Positions 16,997 through 24,470 of a stretch of 64,000 bases of DNA are shown here, piece after piece. The position numbers were made by a program, and so were the translations under genes. The notes under the pieces were generated by a model that had not been told where the DNA came from, did no database searches, and worked only from the letters and a program-made list of their open reading frames with translations. Source of the DNA: Clostridia bacterium (lineage in GTDB: Bacteria; Bacillota; Clostridia; Lachnospirales; Lachnospiraceae). How positions within the stretch are numbered: position 1 is the first letter of the stretch; the number at the start of each line of letters is the position of its first letter. Location: contig CAJTHL010000003.1 of NCBI GenBank assembly GCA_910576205.1, positions 124,001 to 188,000 of the forward strand, in the 5' to 3' direction.

Positions 16997-18249
16997 TAGG
17001 GGAATGGCTGAAACGGACTACCATAAACCGGCTGTTTCTTCTGGTGCGGTGGTTTCTCATGGCCGTTGCTACGGGGATTATTCTGGGAGCTGTGGGAGCC
17101 GCGTTTGCCAGAAGCATTGTGTGGGTTACGTCTTTCCGGCGGGAGAATCCTGCTATTCTCTACGGGCTGCCGCTGGCAGGCATTGTAATTGTATTTTTCT
17201 ATCATTTTGAGAGAAAGGACGCCAGGAGCAGCACAAACCTGGTGCTGGACGCCATTCATGCGGAGCGGAAAATCCCCCTGCTTACGGCGCCGCTGATCTT
17301 TTCCGGAACCATTTTATCCCACCTTTTTGGGGCGTCGGCGGGCAGGGAGGGAGCGGCCCTGCAGCTGGGCGGAAGCATCGGCCAGCTTCTGGGGGAAACC
17401 TTTCATCTGGATGAGGCGGATCAGCGGGTGGTGATTATGTGCGGCATGAGCGCGGCTTTTGCGGCGCTTTTTGGGACGCCTCTTGCAGCCACGATTTTTC
17501 CCATGGAGGTGGTCAGCGTGGGGATAATGCACTACGCGGCCCTGGTTCCCTGCGCCCTGGCGGCTCTGACAGCCTCCATGACGGCTTCCTGTCTGGGCGT
17601 GGGGGCAGAGGTGTTTTCCCTGGGGCTGCTTCCGGCCTTCAGCGTGGACATGGCAATCCGCGTTATCCTGCTGGCTGTTCTGTGCGCGGCTGTGAGCATT
17701 CTTTTCTGTGTGGCTGTCCATGGGACAGAGCACGGACTTATACGGGCGTTTCCCAACCCCTATCTGCGTGCGGTGGCGGCCGGGACGGCCCTGGTGCTTC
17801 TGACAAAGCTCCTTGGAACCACGGATTATCTGGGGGCGGGCATGGATATCATGGGGGGATATATAAAGAACGGGGCGCCTGCCCAGGCCTTTCTCCTGAA
17901 AATGATTTTCACGGCAATCAGTCTGGGCGGGGGCTTTAAGGGAGGAGAGATTGTCCCGACGCTTTTTGTGGGAGCGGCTTTCGGATGTCTGGCCGGAGGG
18001 ATTCTTGGGATTCCCACAGCCCTGGCGGCGGCCTGCGGCATGGCGGCGGTGTTCTGCGGCGTGACCAACTGTCCCATCTCCACCCTGCTTATAAGCTTTG
18101 AGCTTTTCGGGTTTGACGGGGCGCCTTTTTACCTGCTGGCTGTGGGCATCAGCTATATGCAGTCCGGGTATTTTGGTCTTTACCACAGCCAGCGGATTGT
18201 TTACGCAAAGGACAAAACGCAGTTTATCAACCGGAACACAAAGGAGTAG
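16981..18249 (+). CDS. ClC-family chloride channel/transporter
   Basis: 422 residues with about 10-12 membrane segments. GASAGREGAALQLGG matches the GREGP ion-path motif (with the gating Glu; the Pro is Ala here), and GGGFKGGEIVPTLFVGAAFG matches the second anion-coordinating loop. Family members exchange Cl- or F- for H+ or act as channels. The start lies inside the end of udk with AGGAG 11 bases upstream, so it is translated from the same message. Confidence 0.88.
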   Translation: MDWSVIGEWLKRTTINRLFLLVRWFLMAVATGIILGAVGAAFARSIVWVTSFRRENPAILYGLPLAGIVIVFFYHFERKDARSSTNLVLDAIHAERKIPLLTAPLIFSGTILSHLFGASAGREGAALQLGGSIGQLLGETFHLDEADQRVVIMCGMSAAFAALFGTPLAATIFPMEVVSVGIMHYAALVPCALAALTASMTASCLGVGAEVFSLGLLPAFSVDMAIRVILLAVLCAAVSILFCVAVHGTEHGLIRAFPNPYLRAVAAGTALVLLTKLLGTTDYLGAGMDIMGGYIKNGAPAQAFLLKMIFTAISLGGGFKGGEIVPTLFVGAAFGCLAGGILGIPTALAAACGMAAVFCGVTNCPISTLLISFELFGFDGAPFYLLAVGISYMQSGYFGLYHSQRIVYAKDKTQFINRNTKE

Positions 18250-18265
18250 GCAGACGGTATCCGGT

Positions 18266-18640
18266 TTATTTCATAAAGCTTCTGGCCATTTGGACCATCT
18301 GTTCCATGCGGGCAATCTCCTCCTGGGATTTCCCCTGCTTCATGCTCTCAAAAATGGCGTTAAATTCGTCCTCGGACATGGGTTTGTCACTCTTCTTGAC
18401 AGAAGAGAGAATTTTCTGTAATTCCTGGGGATTCATGGCATCATTTCCTTTCGAAGAAAAATTGGGGGGAGGAGCTTTGAATTCGCCGCCCGGCGGCCCC
18501 ATCTCCTGTATCAGATTGGAATAGGTCATATAGGTTTCCAGCATTTCCAGAAGGCGGAGGATGGAATCCACCTTGTTATTGATCTCGCTGCACTTCGCTT
18601 TAACCTCATAGAGGACCTGAAAGGGCTCTTCCTTTGGCAT
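18266..18640 (-). CDS. Conserved hypothetical protein
   Basis: 124 residues from the ATG at 18640, which has AGGGGG about ten bases upstream. The N-terminal half (YEVKAKCSEINNKVDSILRLLEML) looks like a coiled coil. The middle is Pro/Gly-rich, and the C-terminal part (SEDEFNAIFESMKQGKSQEE, then MVQMARSFMK) is helical. No signal peptide, membrane segment or known domain. Convergent with the ClC gene, 16 bp apart. Confidence 0.7.
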   Translation of the reverse strand: MPKEEPFQVLYEVKAKCSEINNKVDSILRLLEMLETYMTYSNLIQEMGPPGGEFKAPPPNFSSKGNDAMNPQELQKILSSVKKSDKPMSEDEFNAIFESMKQGKSQEEIARMEQMVQMARSFMK

Positions 18641-18742
18641 AGGCAGCAATCCCCCTTTTTACTTTTTTAAAATATATGTGCGAAATCCCGGAATATGCAT
18701 ATTCTGGTATTAGATGCAGAATATAAAACAGGAGGTTGGCTT

Positions 18743-18859
18743 ATGGAGCGGCTTGTGATAGAAGAGGATACCATATATGAGATTGACGAGGAGTGCCTCT
18801 GCCAGAAGGAGGAACAGGAGTCACAGGAGGAGCCAGAAGAAGAGAGAGGACCGGCGTGA
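18743..18859 (+). CDS. Small acidic protein (38 aa)
   Basis: Short frame starting MERLVIEEDTIYEIDEECL, with AGGAGG eight bases before the ATG and a hairpin terminator overlapping its stop. Highly acidic (about 15 Glu/Asp in 38 residues) with two close cysteines (CLC). The good ribosome binding site and terminator support a real gene. Function unknown. Confidence 0.6.
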   Translation: MERLVIEEDTIYEIDEECLCQKEEQESQEEPEEERGPA

Positions 18860-18876
18860 GGGCGCCGGTTCTTTTT
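18850..18876 (+). terminator. Intrinsic terminator of the 38-aa gene
   Basis: Stem ACCGGCG/CGCCGGT (18850-18856 and 18863-18869) followed by TCTTTTT. It overlaps the stop codon of the small acidic protein. Confidence 0.75.
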
Positions 18877-18977
18877 GCGGTGTGCGCCGGGATTCGGAAA
18901 CAGAAAAGGCCGCCCACAGGCAGCCTTTTCCTTACTTCCTTTGGGGAAGTCAGCGTTTTCCGGAGTGTGGGATGAAA

Positions 18978-19223
18978 TTAGCATCCGCATCCTCCGCCGA
19001 AGCCGTTGCCGCAGAAGAGCAGCAGAAGGATAATCCAGCAGCAGTCCATGCCGCCGCCACAGCCGCCGCCGCAGCCGCCGTTACCGCCGCCAAAGCCGTT
19101 GCCGCCGCCACAGCAGCAGGACAGAAGCAGGATGATCCACAGCCAGGAACAGCTGTTGCCTCCGAATCCCATGCCGCCTTCGTTGCATCCGCATCCACAG
19201 TTTGTAGCAGTTAAATCACTCAT
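18978..19223 (-). CDS. Gly/Cys-rich small protein with two hydrophobic repeats
   Basis: 81 residues from the ATG at 19223, which is preceded by GGAGG. The chain begins MSDLTATNCGCGCNEGG, then has two copies of a Trp-Ile-Ile-Leu-Leu-Leu segment separated by a Gly/Asn/Cys-rich linker, and ends CGNGFGGGCGC. Similar short high-cysteine proteins of Clostridia are often auto-annotated as chorion-like. It could be a spore-coat or envelope protein, or an exported peptide. No catalytic motif is present. Confidence 0.65.
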   Translation of the reverse strand: MSDLTATNCGCGCNEGGMGFGGNSCSWLWIILLLSCCCGGGNGFGGGNGGCGGGCGGGMDCCWIILLLLFCGNGFGGGCGC

Positions 19224-19316
19224 AAAAAATGCCTCCAAATATTTTTTATACACTTCATACTATGTGGAATACAGATTTGTGTGAATGGTGTTTCCGCAAA
19301 TCTGGGAAAAATATCC

Positions 19317-19345
19317 TTGTCCATTCTCCGCCCCCAGGTTATAAT
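19317..19345 (+). promoter_or_regulatory. Promoter of the phospholipase C-like gene
   Basis: TTGTCC at 19317-19322, a 17-bp spacer and TATAAT at 19340-19345, just before AAAGGAGGT and the ATG at 19367. Confidence 0.65.
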
Positions 19346-19366
19346 AATTACAAAGGAGGTGCTGAT

Positions 19367-20152
19367 ATGCCTGCAACCTATGCCCACTATGTATTTGGAA
19401 AAAAAGTATATAAAAAGCTGCCCTCATCCGTGAAACAGATCATCCGTGAAAACAGGGAAGCCTATCTCATTGGCCTTCACGGCCCGGATCTTCTGTTTTA
19501 TTACCGGCCTGTGTGGAAAAACCCCATCAACCAGCAGGGGGGCCGTATGCACCGGGAGCTGGCGTCGGATTTTTTTGAGAAGAGCCGCCATGTCTACCAG
19601 GACAGGCCAGATGATGTGCTTCTTTCCTATTTGCTGGGATTTATCTGCCATTTTGCCCTGGACAGCGCGTGTCATCCCTATATTGCAGATTATATGGAGG
19701 CCCGGGGGGTCAGCCATTCAGATATAGAGACGGAGCTGGACCGGGCCTTGCTGGAAAAGGACGGAAAGAATCCGGTGCTTTCTGACTACACCCGCCATCT
19801 GCGCCGGGATCTGGATACGGAGGAAGCTATCGCCTCCGTTCTTCAAGTGACGCCGGAACAGGTGGACAGAAGTATTCTGGGGTTTCGCTGGATGATCCGC
19901 TTTTTCCAGTGCCCCCACAGGGGAAAAGAGAGGGCGGCGGGATTTCTCTGCACGGTTTTGGGGAAACATGACTTTGTAAAGGGCCTTTTTATGACCGGCC
20001 GGGAAAATGCCGCCTGCCGGGATGCCAGGGAATTTCTGGAAAACAGGCTGGGGGAGGCTGTGGACACGGCGGTAAAGCTGATTCTGGAATACTACAGGAA
20101 AATAGACGGCTGCCAGGCGCTGTCTGCGAGCTTTGAGCGGGATTTTGAATGA
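19367..20152 (+). CDS. Zinc-dependent phospholipase C family protein
   Basis: 261 residues from the ATG at 19367 (AAAGGAGGT six bases upstream). The start MPATYAHYVFGKKVYKKLP, followed by LIGLHGPDLLFYYRP and LLGFICHFALDSACHPYI, is the pattern of the zinc-dependent phospholipase C/S1-P1 fold family. His and Asp residues at these places bind zinc. No signal peptide is present, so unlike clostridial alpha-toxin it should act in the cytoplasm. Substrate unknown. Confidence 0.8.
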   Translation: MPATYAHYVFGKKVYKKLPSSVKQIIRENREAYLIGLHGPDLLFYYRPVWKNPINQQGGRMHRELASDFFEKSRHVYQDRPDDVLLSYLLGFICHFALDSACHPYIADYMEARGVSHSDIETELDRALLEKDGKNPVLSDYTRHLRRDLDTEEAIASVLQVTPEQVDRSILGFRWMIRFFQCPHRGKERAAGFLCTVLGKHDFVKGLFMTGRENAACRDAREFLENRLGEAVDTAVKLILEYYRKIDGCQALSASFERDFE

Positions 20153-20174
20153 TGCCGGGAAAGGAAGAAAATCA

Positions 20175-21422
20175 ATGAATAAACTGACTGCATTGGAAAA
20201 GAAATGGGTGCTGTATGACGTGGGAAATTCGGCCTTTGTGCTGCTGGCCGCCACGATTATCCCCATTTATTATAAGAACCTGGCCTCGTCTGCGGGAATT
20301 TCCGGGGCGGATTCCACGGCGTATCTGGGCTATGCCACATCCCTGGTAACGATTATCGTGGCTGTGCTGGGGCCGGTGCTTGGTACTCTGGCGGATACAA
20401 AGGGCTTTAAAAAGCCGATGTTTACCTTTTTCCTTATGATGGGAGTTATCGGCTGCGCTGGCCTGGCCGTGCCGAAAACCTGGCTCTTGTTCCTGGCTGT
20501 CTTTGTGGTGGCAAAGGTGGGCTTAAATTCCAGTTTTATTTTTTACGACGCCATGTTAAATGATGTGACCACGGATGAACGGATGGACCTGGTGTCCGCA
20601 CAAGGGTATGCCTGGGGGTATATCGGAAGCTGCATTCCCTTTGTGTTCAGCCTGGTGTTTGTGCTGTTTTCGGAGAGTATCGGCATATCCATGGAGGCGG
20701 CCATGATGCTGGCCTTTTTCATCAATGCCCTGTGGTGGCTTCTGGTGACGCTGCCTCTTTTGAAGAGCTACCAGCAGAAATATTATGTGGAGCTGTCTAA
20801 GCATCCTCTGCGGGACAGCTTTGGAAGGCTTGGACGCGTCTTTGGGGAAATCCGCGGCCAGGCCCATATTTTCTATTTTCTTCTGGCCTTTTTCTTCTAT
20901 ATCGACGGGGTATACACGATTATTGATATGGCCACCTCCTACGGGAAGGATGTGGGCATCAGCGATACAAACCTGCTGCTTGCGCTGCTTCTGACCCAGA
21001 TAGTAGCTTTCCCCTGTTCCATTTTGTTTGGCAGGCTGTCCGCGAAGGTTACTAATGTGCGGCTGATTCAGATTTCCATTCTGGGATATTTTGCCATTGT
21101 GCTTTTTGCCCTGCAGCTTGACAAGACCTGGGAATTCTGGTTTCTGGCAGTCTGCGTGGCCGTGTTCCAGGGAGGCATCCAGTCTCTGTCCCGCTCCTAT
21201 TATTCCCGGATTATCCCCAAGGAAAAATCCACGGAATACTTTGGGTTTTTCGATATTTTCGGAAAGGGGGCTGCTTTTTCCGGTACCCTGCTGATGGGGA
21301 TTTCCACCCAGCTTTTCAATACCTCCAAGGCGGGGGTGGCTATGCTGGGAGTGATGTTCCTGCTGGGATTCTTTTTGTTCCGGGTGGCAGTGAGGGAGGG
21401 AGAGAAGAAAATCCATTTCTAA
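20175..21422 (+). CDS. MFS transporter, UMF1 (Atg22-like) family
   Basis: 415 residues with about 12 membrane segments. The N-terminus TALEKKWVLYDVGNSAFVLL and the later QSLSRSYYSRIIPKEKSTEYFGFF loop are typical of the UMF1 group related to yeast vacuolar Atg22, which may export amino acids. GAAAGGAAG precedes the ATG at 20175. It lies 22 bp after the phospholipase-like gene and is probably co-transcribed. Confidence 0.85.
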   Translation: MNKLTALEKKWVLYDVGNSAFVLLAATIIPIYYKNLASSAGISGADSTAYLGYATSLVTIIVAVLGPVLGTLADTKGFKKPMFTFFLMMGVIGCAGLAVPKTWLLFLAVFVVAKVGLNSSFIFYDAMLNDVTTDERMDLVSAQGYAWGYIGSCIPFVFSLVFVLFSESIGISMEAAMMLAFFINALWWLLVTLPLLKSYQQKYYVELSKHPLRDSFGRLGRVFGEIRGQAHIFYFLLAFFFYIDGVYTIIDMATSYGKDVGISDTNLLLALLLTQIVAFPCSILFGRLSAKVTNVRLIQISILGYFAIVLFALQLDKTWEFWFLAVCVAVFQGGIQSLSRSYYSRIIPKEKSTEYFGFFDIFGKGAAFSGTLLMGISTQLFNTSKAGVAMLGVMFLLGFFLFRVAVREGEKKIHF

Positions 21423-21500
21423 AGTGAATCCTAAGTTTCATATCAAATCTCCCTTCACCCGCATACTATAAGGAAAAGAACAAATTGGTGACATGGTGAT

Positions 21501-22403
21501 ATGAACCGTGTAAGACAACAGCTCGGAGCCTCCTACGCTTATGAGAGGGGCCTGTTTGGGGAGGGGATCGGCGTGGCCGTGCTGGATTCGGGTATTGCAG
21601 CCGACCATCCGGATCTCAAGGGAAGGGTAGTCTATGCCAGGAGCTTCGGCTCCCGGGCGGACACACGGGATGAATGCGGGCACGGCACGCATATCAGCGG
21701 AATTATCGGAGGAAACGGAACGGCGTCCGGTGGAAGATATCAGGGTCTTGCACCGCGGTGCCATTTTTTATCCCTGAAGGTACTGGACAGAAAAGGAAAT
21801 GGGGGAGCGGGGAATGTAATCGACGCCCTCCACTGGATTATGGAGCACGGGGCAGAATACCAGGTGCGGATTGTCAATATTTCCATGGGGGGAACCATAC
21901 AGGGGGTGGAGGCCCAGGAGCTGCTGCGGGCCGTGGAGGAAACCTGGAACGCGGGTTTTGTGGTATGCGCTGCGGCGGGGAACCAGGGGCCCGGGCGGCA
22001 AAGCATCACCGTGCCGGGAACCAGCCGGAAAATTATTACCGTGGGCTCCAGCGACGATCAGGAGCCGGTGCAGATGGCCGGGAAAAAACGGGTGAATTAT
22101 TCGGGGAGAGGCCCCACGGGAGCCTGCGTCTGTAAGCCGGACGTCATAGCCCCCGGCTCCTATGTGGTCTCCTGCAACGCCAGATGGAGGATAAAGGGGC
22201 AGAACGGATACTGCGTCAAGTCCGGCACATCCATGGCCACGCCGGTAGTCAGCGGCGCCCTGGCGCTTTTGCTGGGCCAGCGCCCCCGTCTCACCAGCAA
22301 AGAGGTGAAGCTTCAGCTCTCCCGCACCTGTAAGGATATGGGATTTCCCAAAAACCAGCAGGGCTGGGGGAGAATAGAAATCCCGTCCCTTTTGGGAAAA
22401 TAG
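21501..22403 (+). CDS. Subtilisin-like serine protease (S8), intracellular type
   Basis: 300 residues with a complete catalytic triad: Asp29 in VAVLDSG, His61 in CGHGTH and Ser in GTSMATP near residue 244, plus the oxyanion Asn in AAAGNQGPG. There is no signal peptide and almost no propeptide, so it should stay inside the cell, like Bacillus ISP. A -10-like CATACTATA about 30 bp upstream resembles a late sporulation promoter, but no good -35 accompanies it. Its stop abuts the stop of the convergent DMT gene. Confidence 0.88.
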   Translation: MNRVRQQLGASYAYERGLFGEGIGVAVLDSGIAADHPDLKGRVVYARSFGSRADTRDECGHGTHISGIIGGNGTASGGRYQGLAPRCHFLSLKVLDRKGNGGAGNVIDALHWIMEHGAEYQVRIVNISMGGTIQGVEAQELLRAVEETWNAGFVVCAAAGNQGPGRQSITVPGTSRKIITVGSSDDQEPVQMAGKKRVNYSGRGPTGACVCKPDVIAPGSYVVSCNARWRIKGQNGYCVKSGTSMATPVVSGALALLLGQRPRLTSKEVKLQLSRTCKDMGFPKNQQGWGRIEIPSLLGK

Positions 22404-22877
22404 TCAGGATTCAGAGGGAGAGGACGCAGACCGGATTTTTGCGGATTCCTCCTCCGTTACTTTTTTGTCCCAGAAAATTCCCACCGTCACAAGGAGAATA
22501 CCCCCCAGCTTTATAAGTGTAAAATTCTGGAAAACCATTACGTCAAAGAGAATACCCGCCAGAAGCTGCCCCACCAGAAGCAGGATGGTGGATTGGAATA
22601 CCTTCATTTTATCCAGGCACACAAGACTTAAGACAAAGGCGATGACGCCGAAAGCCCCGCCTGCGTACAGATAAGGGGGAGCCTCCGTGTAAGCCCCCAG
22701 GTTTACCTGGAAGCCGGAAGTAAATAACAGCATGACAAGGGCCAGAATACTGGCCACTACATAGTTTACCAGGGAGCCATTCCAGGTGCCAAGCTCCTGG
22801 GTGGCCCGGTAATTAATCATCTTGGAAATCACGGTGGCGCAGCCATACAAAAACGCAATCAATATAACAAATACCAT
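22404..22877 (-). CDS. DMT-type half-size transporter (EamA/YdcZ-like)
   Basis: 157 residues with five hydrophobic segments, that is, one half of a ten-helix drug/metabolite transporter. It starts MVFVILIAFLYGCATVISKM and ends with a polar KKVTEEESAKIRS tail. AGGAG precedes the ATG. It is the second of two adjacent half-size genes and probably forms a heterodimer with the product of 22960-23382. Substrate unknown. Confidence 0.72.
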   Translation of the reverse strand: MVFVILIAFLYGCATVISKMINYRATQELGTWNGSLVNYVVASILALVMLLFTSGFQVNLGAYTEAPPYLYAGGAFGVIAFVLSLVCLDKMKVFQSTILLLVGQLLAGILFDVMVFQNFTLIKLGGILLVTVGIFWDKKVTEEESAKIRSASSPSES

Positions 22878-22959
22878 AAAAAACTCCTATTTCAAGTGAC
22901 GCGAACGCCTGTCCGAAGCCCCGGATTCCCGGGACGCCCTGTCCAGGCATTTGCCGGTT

Positions 22960-23382
22960 TCAGGCCAGATTCAGCAGCAGGATTCCTGCCAGAATCAGCA
23001 TAAAGCAGGGGATGCGCCGGGCGCTGAAGGGAACCTTTGGCACATGGAACATTCCGTAATGGTCGATCACGGCGGAGATCACAAGCTGGCCGGCTACGGA
23101 CAGGCAGGTGGTGACGGCAGCCCCCAGGACGCCTACGCACCAGCTGCTGACAGAGACCAGCAGCACGCCGAAAAATCCGGCGGAATAAAGATACCATGGC
23201 ATGCCCCGCAAAGTAATCCGTTTGCGGACAAACAACATGATATAGAATACCAGCAAAAGACCTCCGGAGGCATGAACTACAAGGCTGACGCCAAAAAGCC
23301 CGATGGTATCGGACAAAAGGCCGTTGAAGGCCATCATGGCGGACTGCAGCATTCCGGCAATAAGCACAAGGAGAGAATACAC
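22960..23382 (-). CDS. DMT-type half-size transporter (EamA/YdcZ-like), partner
   Basis: About 140 residues from a GTG at 23382 that has AAAGGAG about ten bases upstream. An ATG ten codons earlier (23412) lacks a good ribosome binding site. Five hydrophobic segments; the N-terminus YSLLVLIAGMLQSAMMAFNG resembles the YdcZ (DUF606) family, which occurs as tandem half-transporters. Co-transcribed with the downstream half gene from the minus-strand promoter at 23539-23567. Confidence 0.7.
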   Translation of the reverse strand: MYSLLVLIAGMLQSAMMAFNGLLSDTIGLFGVSLVVHASGGLLLVFYIMLFVRKRITLRGMPWYLYSAGFFGVLLVSVSSWCVGVLGAAVTTCLSVAGQLVISAVIDHYGMFHVPKVPFSARRIPCFMLILAGILLLNLA

Positions 23383-23538
23383 GAAAAAAGCGCTCCTTTC
23401 CGGCGTCCGCATGCTTTACCTGCGGCCTGGAAGGACACATGTCCTGCCCTGTGCCGGCAAAGGGTACGGAGCCTTATACATAGTTGGGGCAGACGCCTGG
23501 AAACAGAGAATTTTCCGGGTGTCCGGCCAGTTAACGCC

Positions 23539-23567
23539 ACTCTAGCGAAAAACGGAAAAATAGTCAA
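23539..23567 (-). promoter_or_regulatory. Promoter of the half-transporter pair
   Basis: On the minus strand: TTGACT, a 17-bp spacer and TAGAGT. The leader to the first start is about 150 nt. The rest of the 380-bp gap up to deoD shows only an imperfect ATGAGA/TCTCAT inverted repeat near 23595 and the deoD promoter. Confidence 0.55.
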
Positions 23568-23706
23568 TACACGAAAGGAAAATAAAGCATTTATATGAGA
23601 AATCTCATGTTTTTACAGCTGGTGCAAAAGTTTGTCAAAAAGAACCAAAATGTTGTTGAATTTTTTGGAAGGAATAAGAAAAATTGTAGAAATTCTTTTT
23701 GTTTTG

Positions 23707-23715
23707 TGGTATACT
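23707..23715 (+). promoter_or_regulatory. Extended -10 promoter of the nucleoside operon
   Basis: TGGTATACT forms an extended -10 element. The -35 region is T-rich without a close consensus at 17 bp. The start point would lie about 40 nt before the deoD ATG. Confidence 0.55.
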
Positions 23716-23762
23716 CCCATTATTAAGACAGAGCTTTCAGAGCTTGGAAAGAGAGGATTGTT

Positions 23763-24470
23763 ATGTCAACGCCACACAACATGGCAAAAATGGGAGACAT
23801 TGCCGAGACTGTATTGCTGCCAGGGGATCCCCTCCGGGCAAAATTTATTGCAGAAAATTTTCTCACAGACGTTGTGCAGTTTAATTCCGTGCGGAATATG
23901 CTTGGATTTACGGGAACCTACGAGGGAAAAAAGGTATCCGTCATGGGCACGGGAATGGGATGCGCTTCCATTGGAATTTATTCTTATGAACTGATTCATA
24001 TGTACGGGGTGAAAAACCTAATTCGTATCGGCTCCTGCGGCGCCATGCATCCGTCGGCAAAAATGGGAGACATTGTGATGGCCGCAGGGGCCAGCACAGA
24101 CACCAACTACGCCCACCAGTACCAGCTTCCGGGCAGCTTTTCCGCTTCGGCCACCTTTGATCTTCTGCGGAAGGCCGTGGAGGAGGCAGAGAAGAATAAC
24201 TTCCCCTATGTGGTGGGAAATGTGCTCTCCTCCGATATTTTCTATACGGAGACAGAGGAGTGGAGATCCTGGGCTAAGATGGGCGTACTGGCCGCCGAGA
24301 TGGAAAGCTTCGCCCTCTACTGTAACGCAGCCCGGGCAGGAGTGAACGCCCTGGCCATCTTCACGGTGTCCGACTCCATGATTTCCAAGGAAGAGATGTC
24401 TGCAGAAGAAAGACAGACAGGCTTTACCAATATGATGAAGGTGGCTCTGGGAGTAGCGGCCCGCCTATGA
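23763..24470 (+). CDS. deoD: Purine-nucleoside phosphorylase, DeoD type
   Basis: 235 residues of the hexameric PNP family. It splits inosine, guanosine or adenosine and their deoxy forms with phosphate. Seen: STPHNMAKMGDIAETVLLPG, phosphate-binding GDPLRAK, the RIGSCGAM loop, AAEMESFALY with the ribose-binding Glu, and SDSM with the catalytic Asp. First gene of a seven-gene nucleoside operon; its stop overlaps the next start (ATGA). Confidence 0.95.
   Translation: MSTPHNMAKMGDIAETVLLPGDPLRAKFIAENFLTDVVQFNSVRNMLGFTGTYEGKKVSVMGTGMGCASIGIYSYELIHMYGVKNLIRIGSCGAMHPSAKMGDIVMAAGASTDTNYAHQYQLPGSFSASATFDLLRKAVEEAEKNNFPYVVGNVLSSDIFYTETEEWRSWAKMGVLAAEMESFALYCNAARAGVNALAIFTVSDSMISKEEMSAEERQTGFTNMMKVALGVAARL

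Noticed and set aside
22892..23440. Minus-strand frame of 182 codons over the half-transporter gene
   Set aside because: Overlaps the DMT-type gene in another frame; Arg/Pro/Cys-rich composition without hydrophobic pattern.
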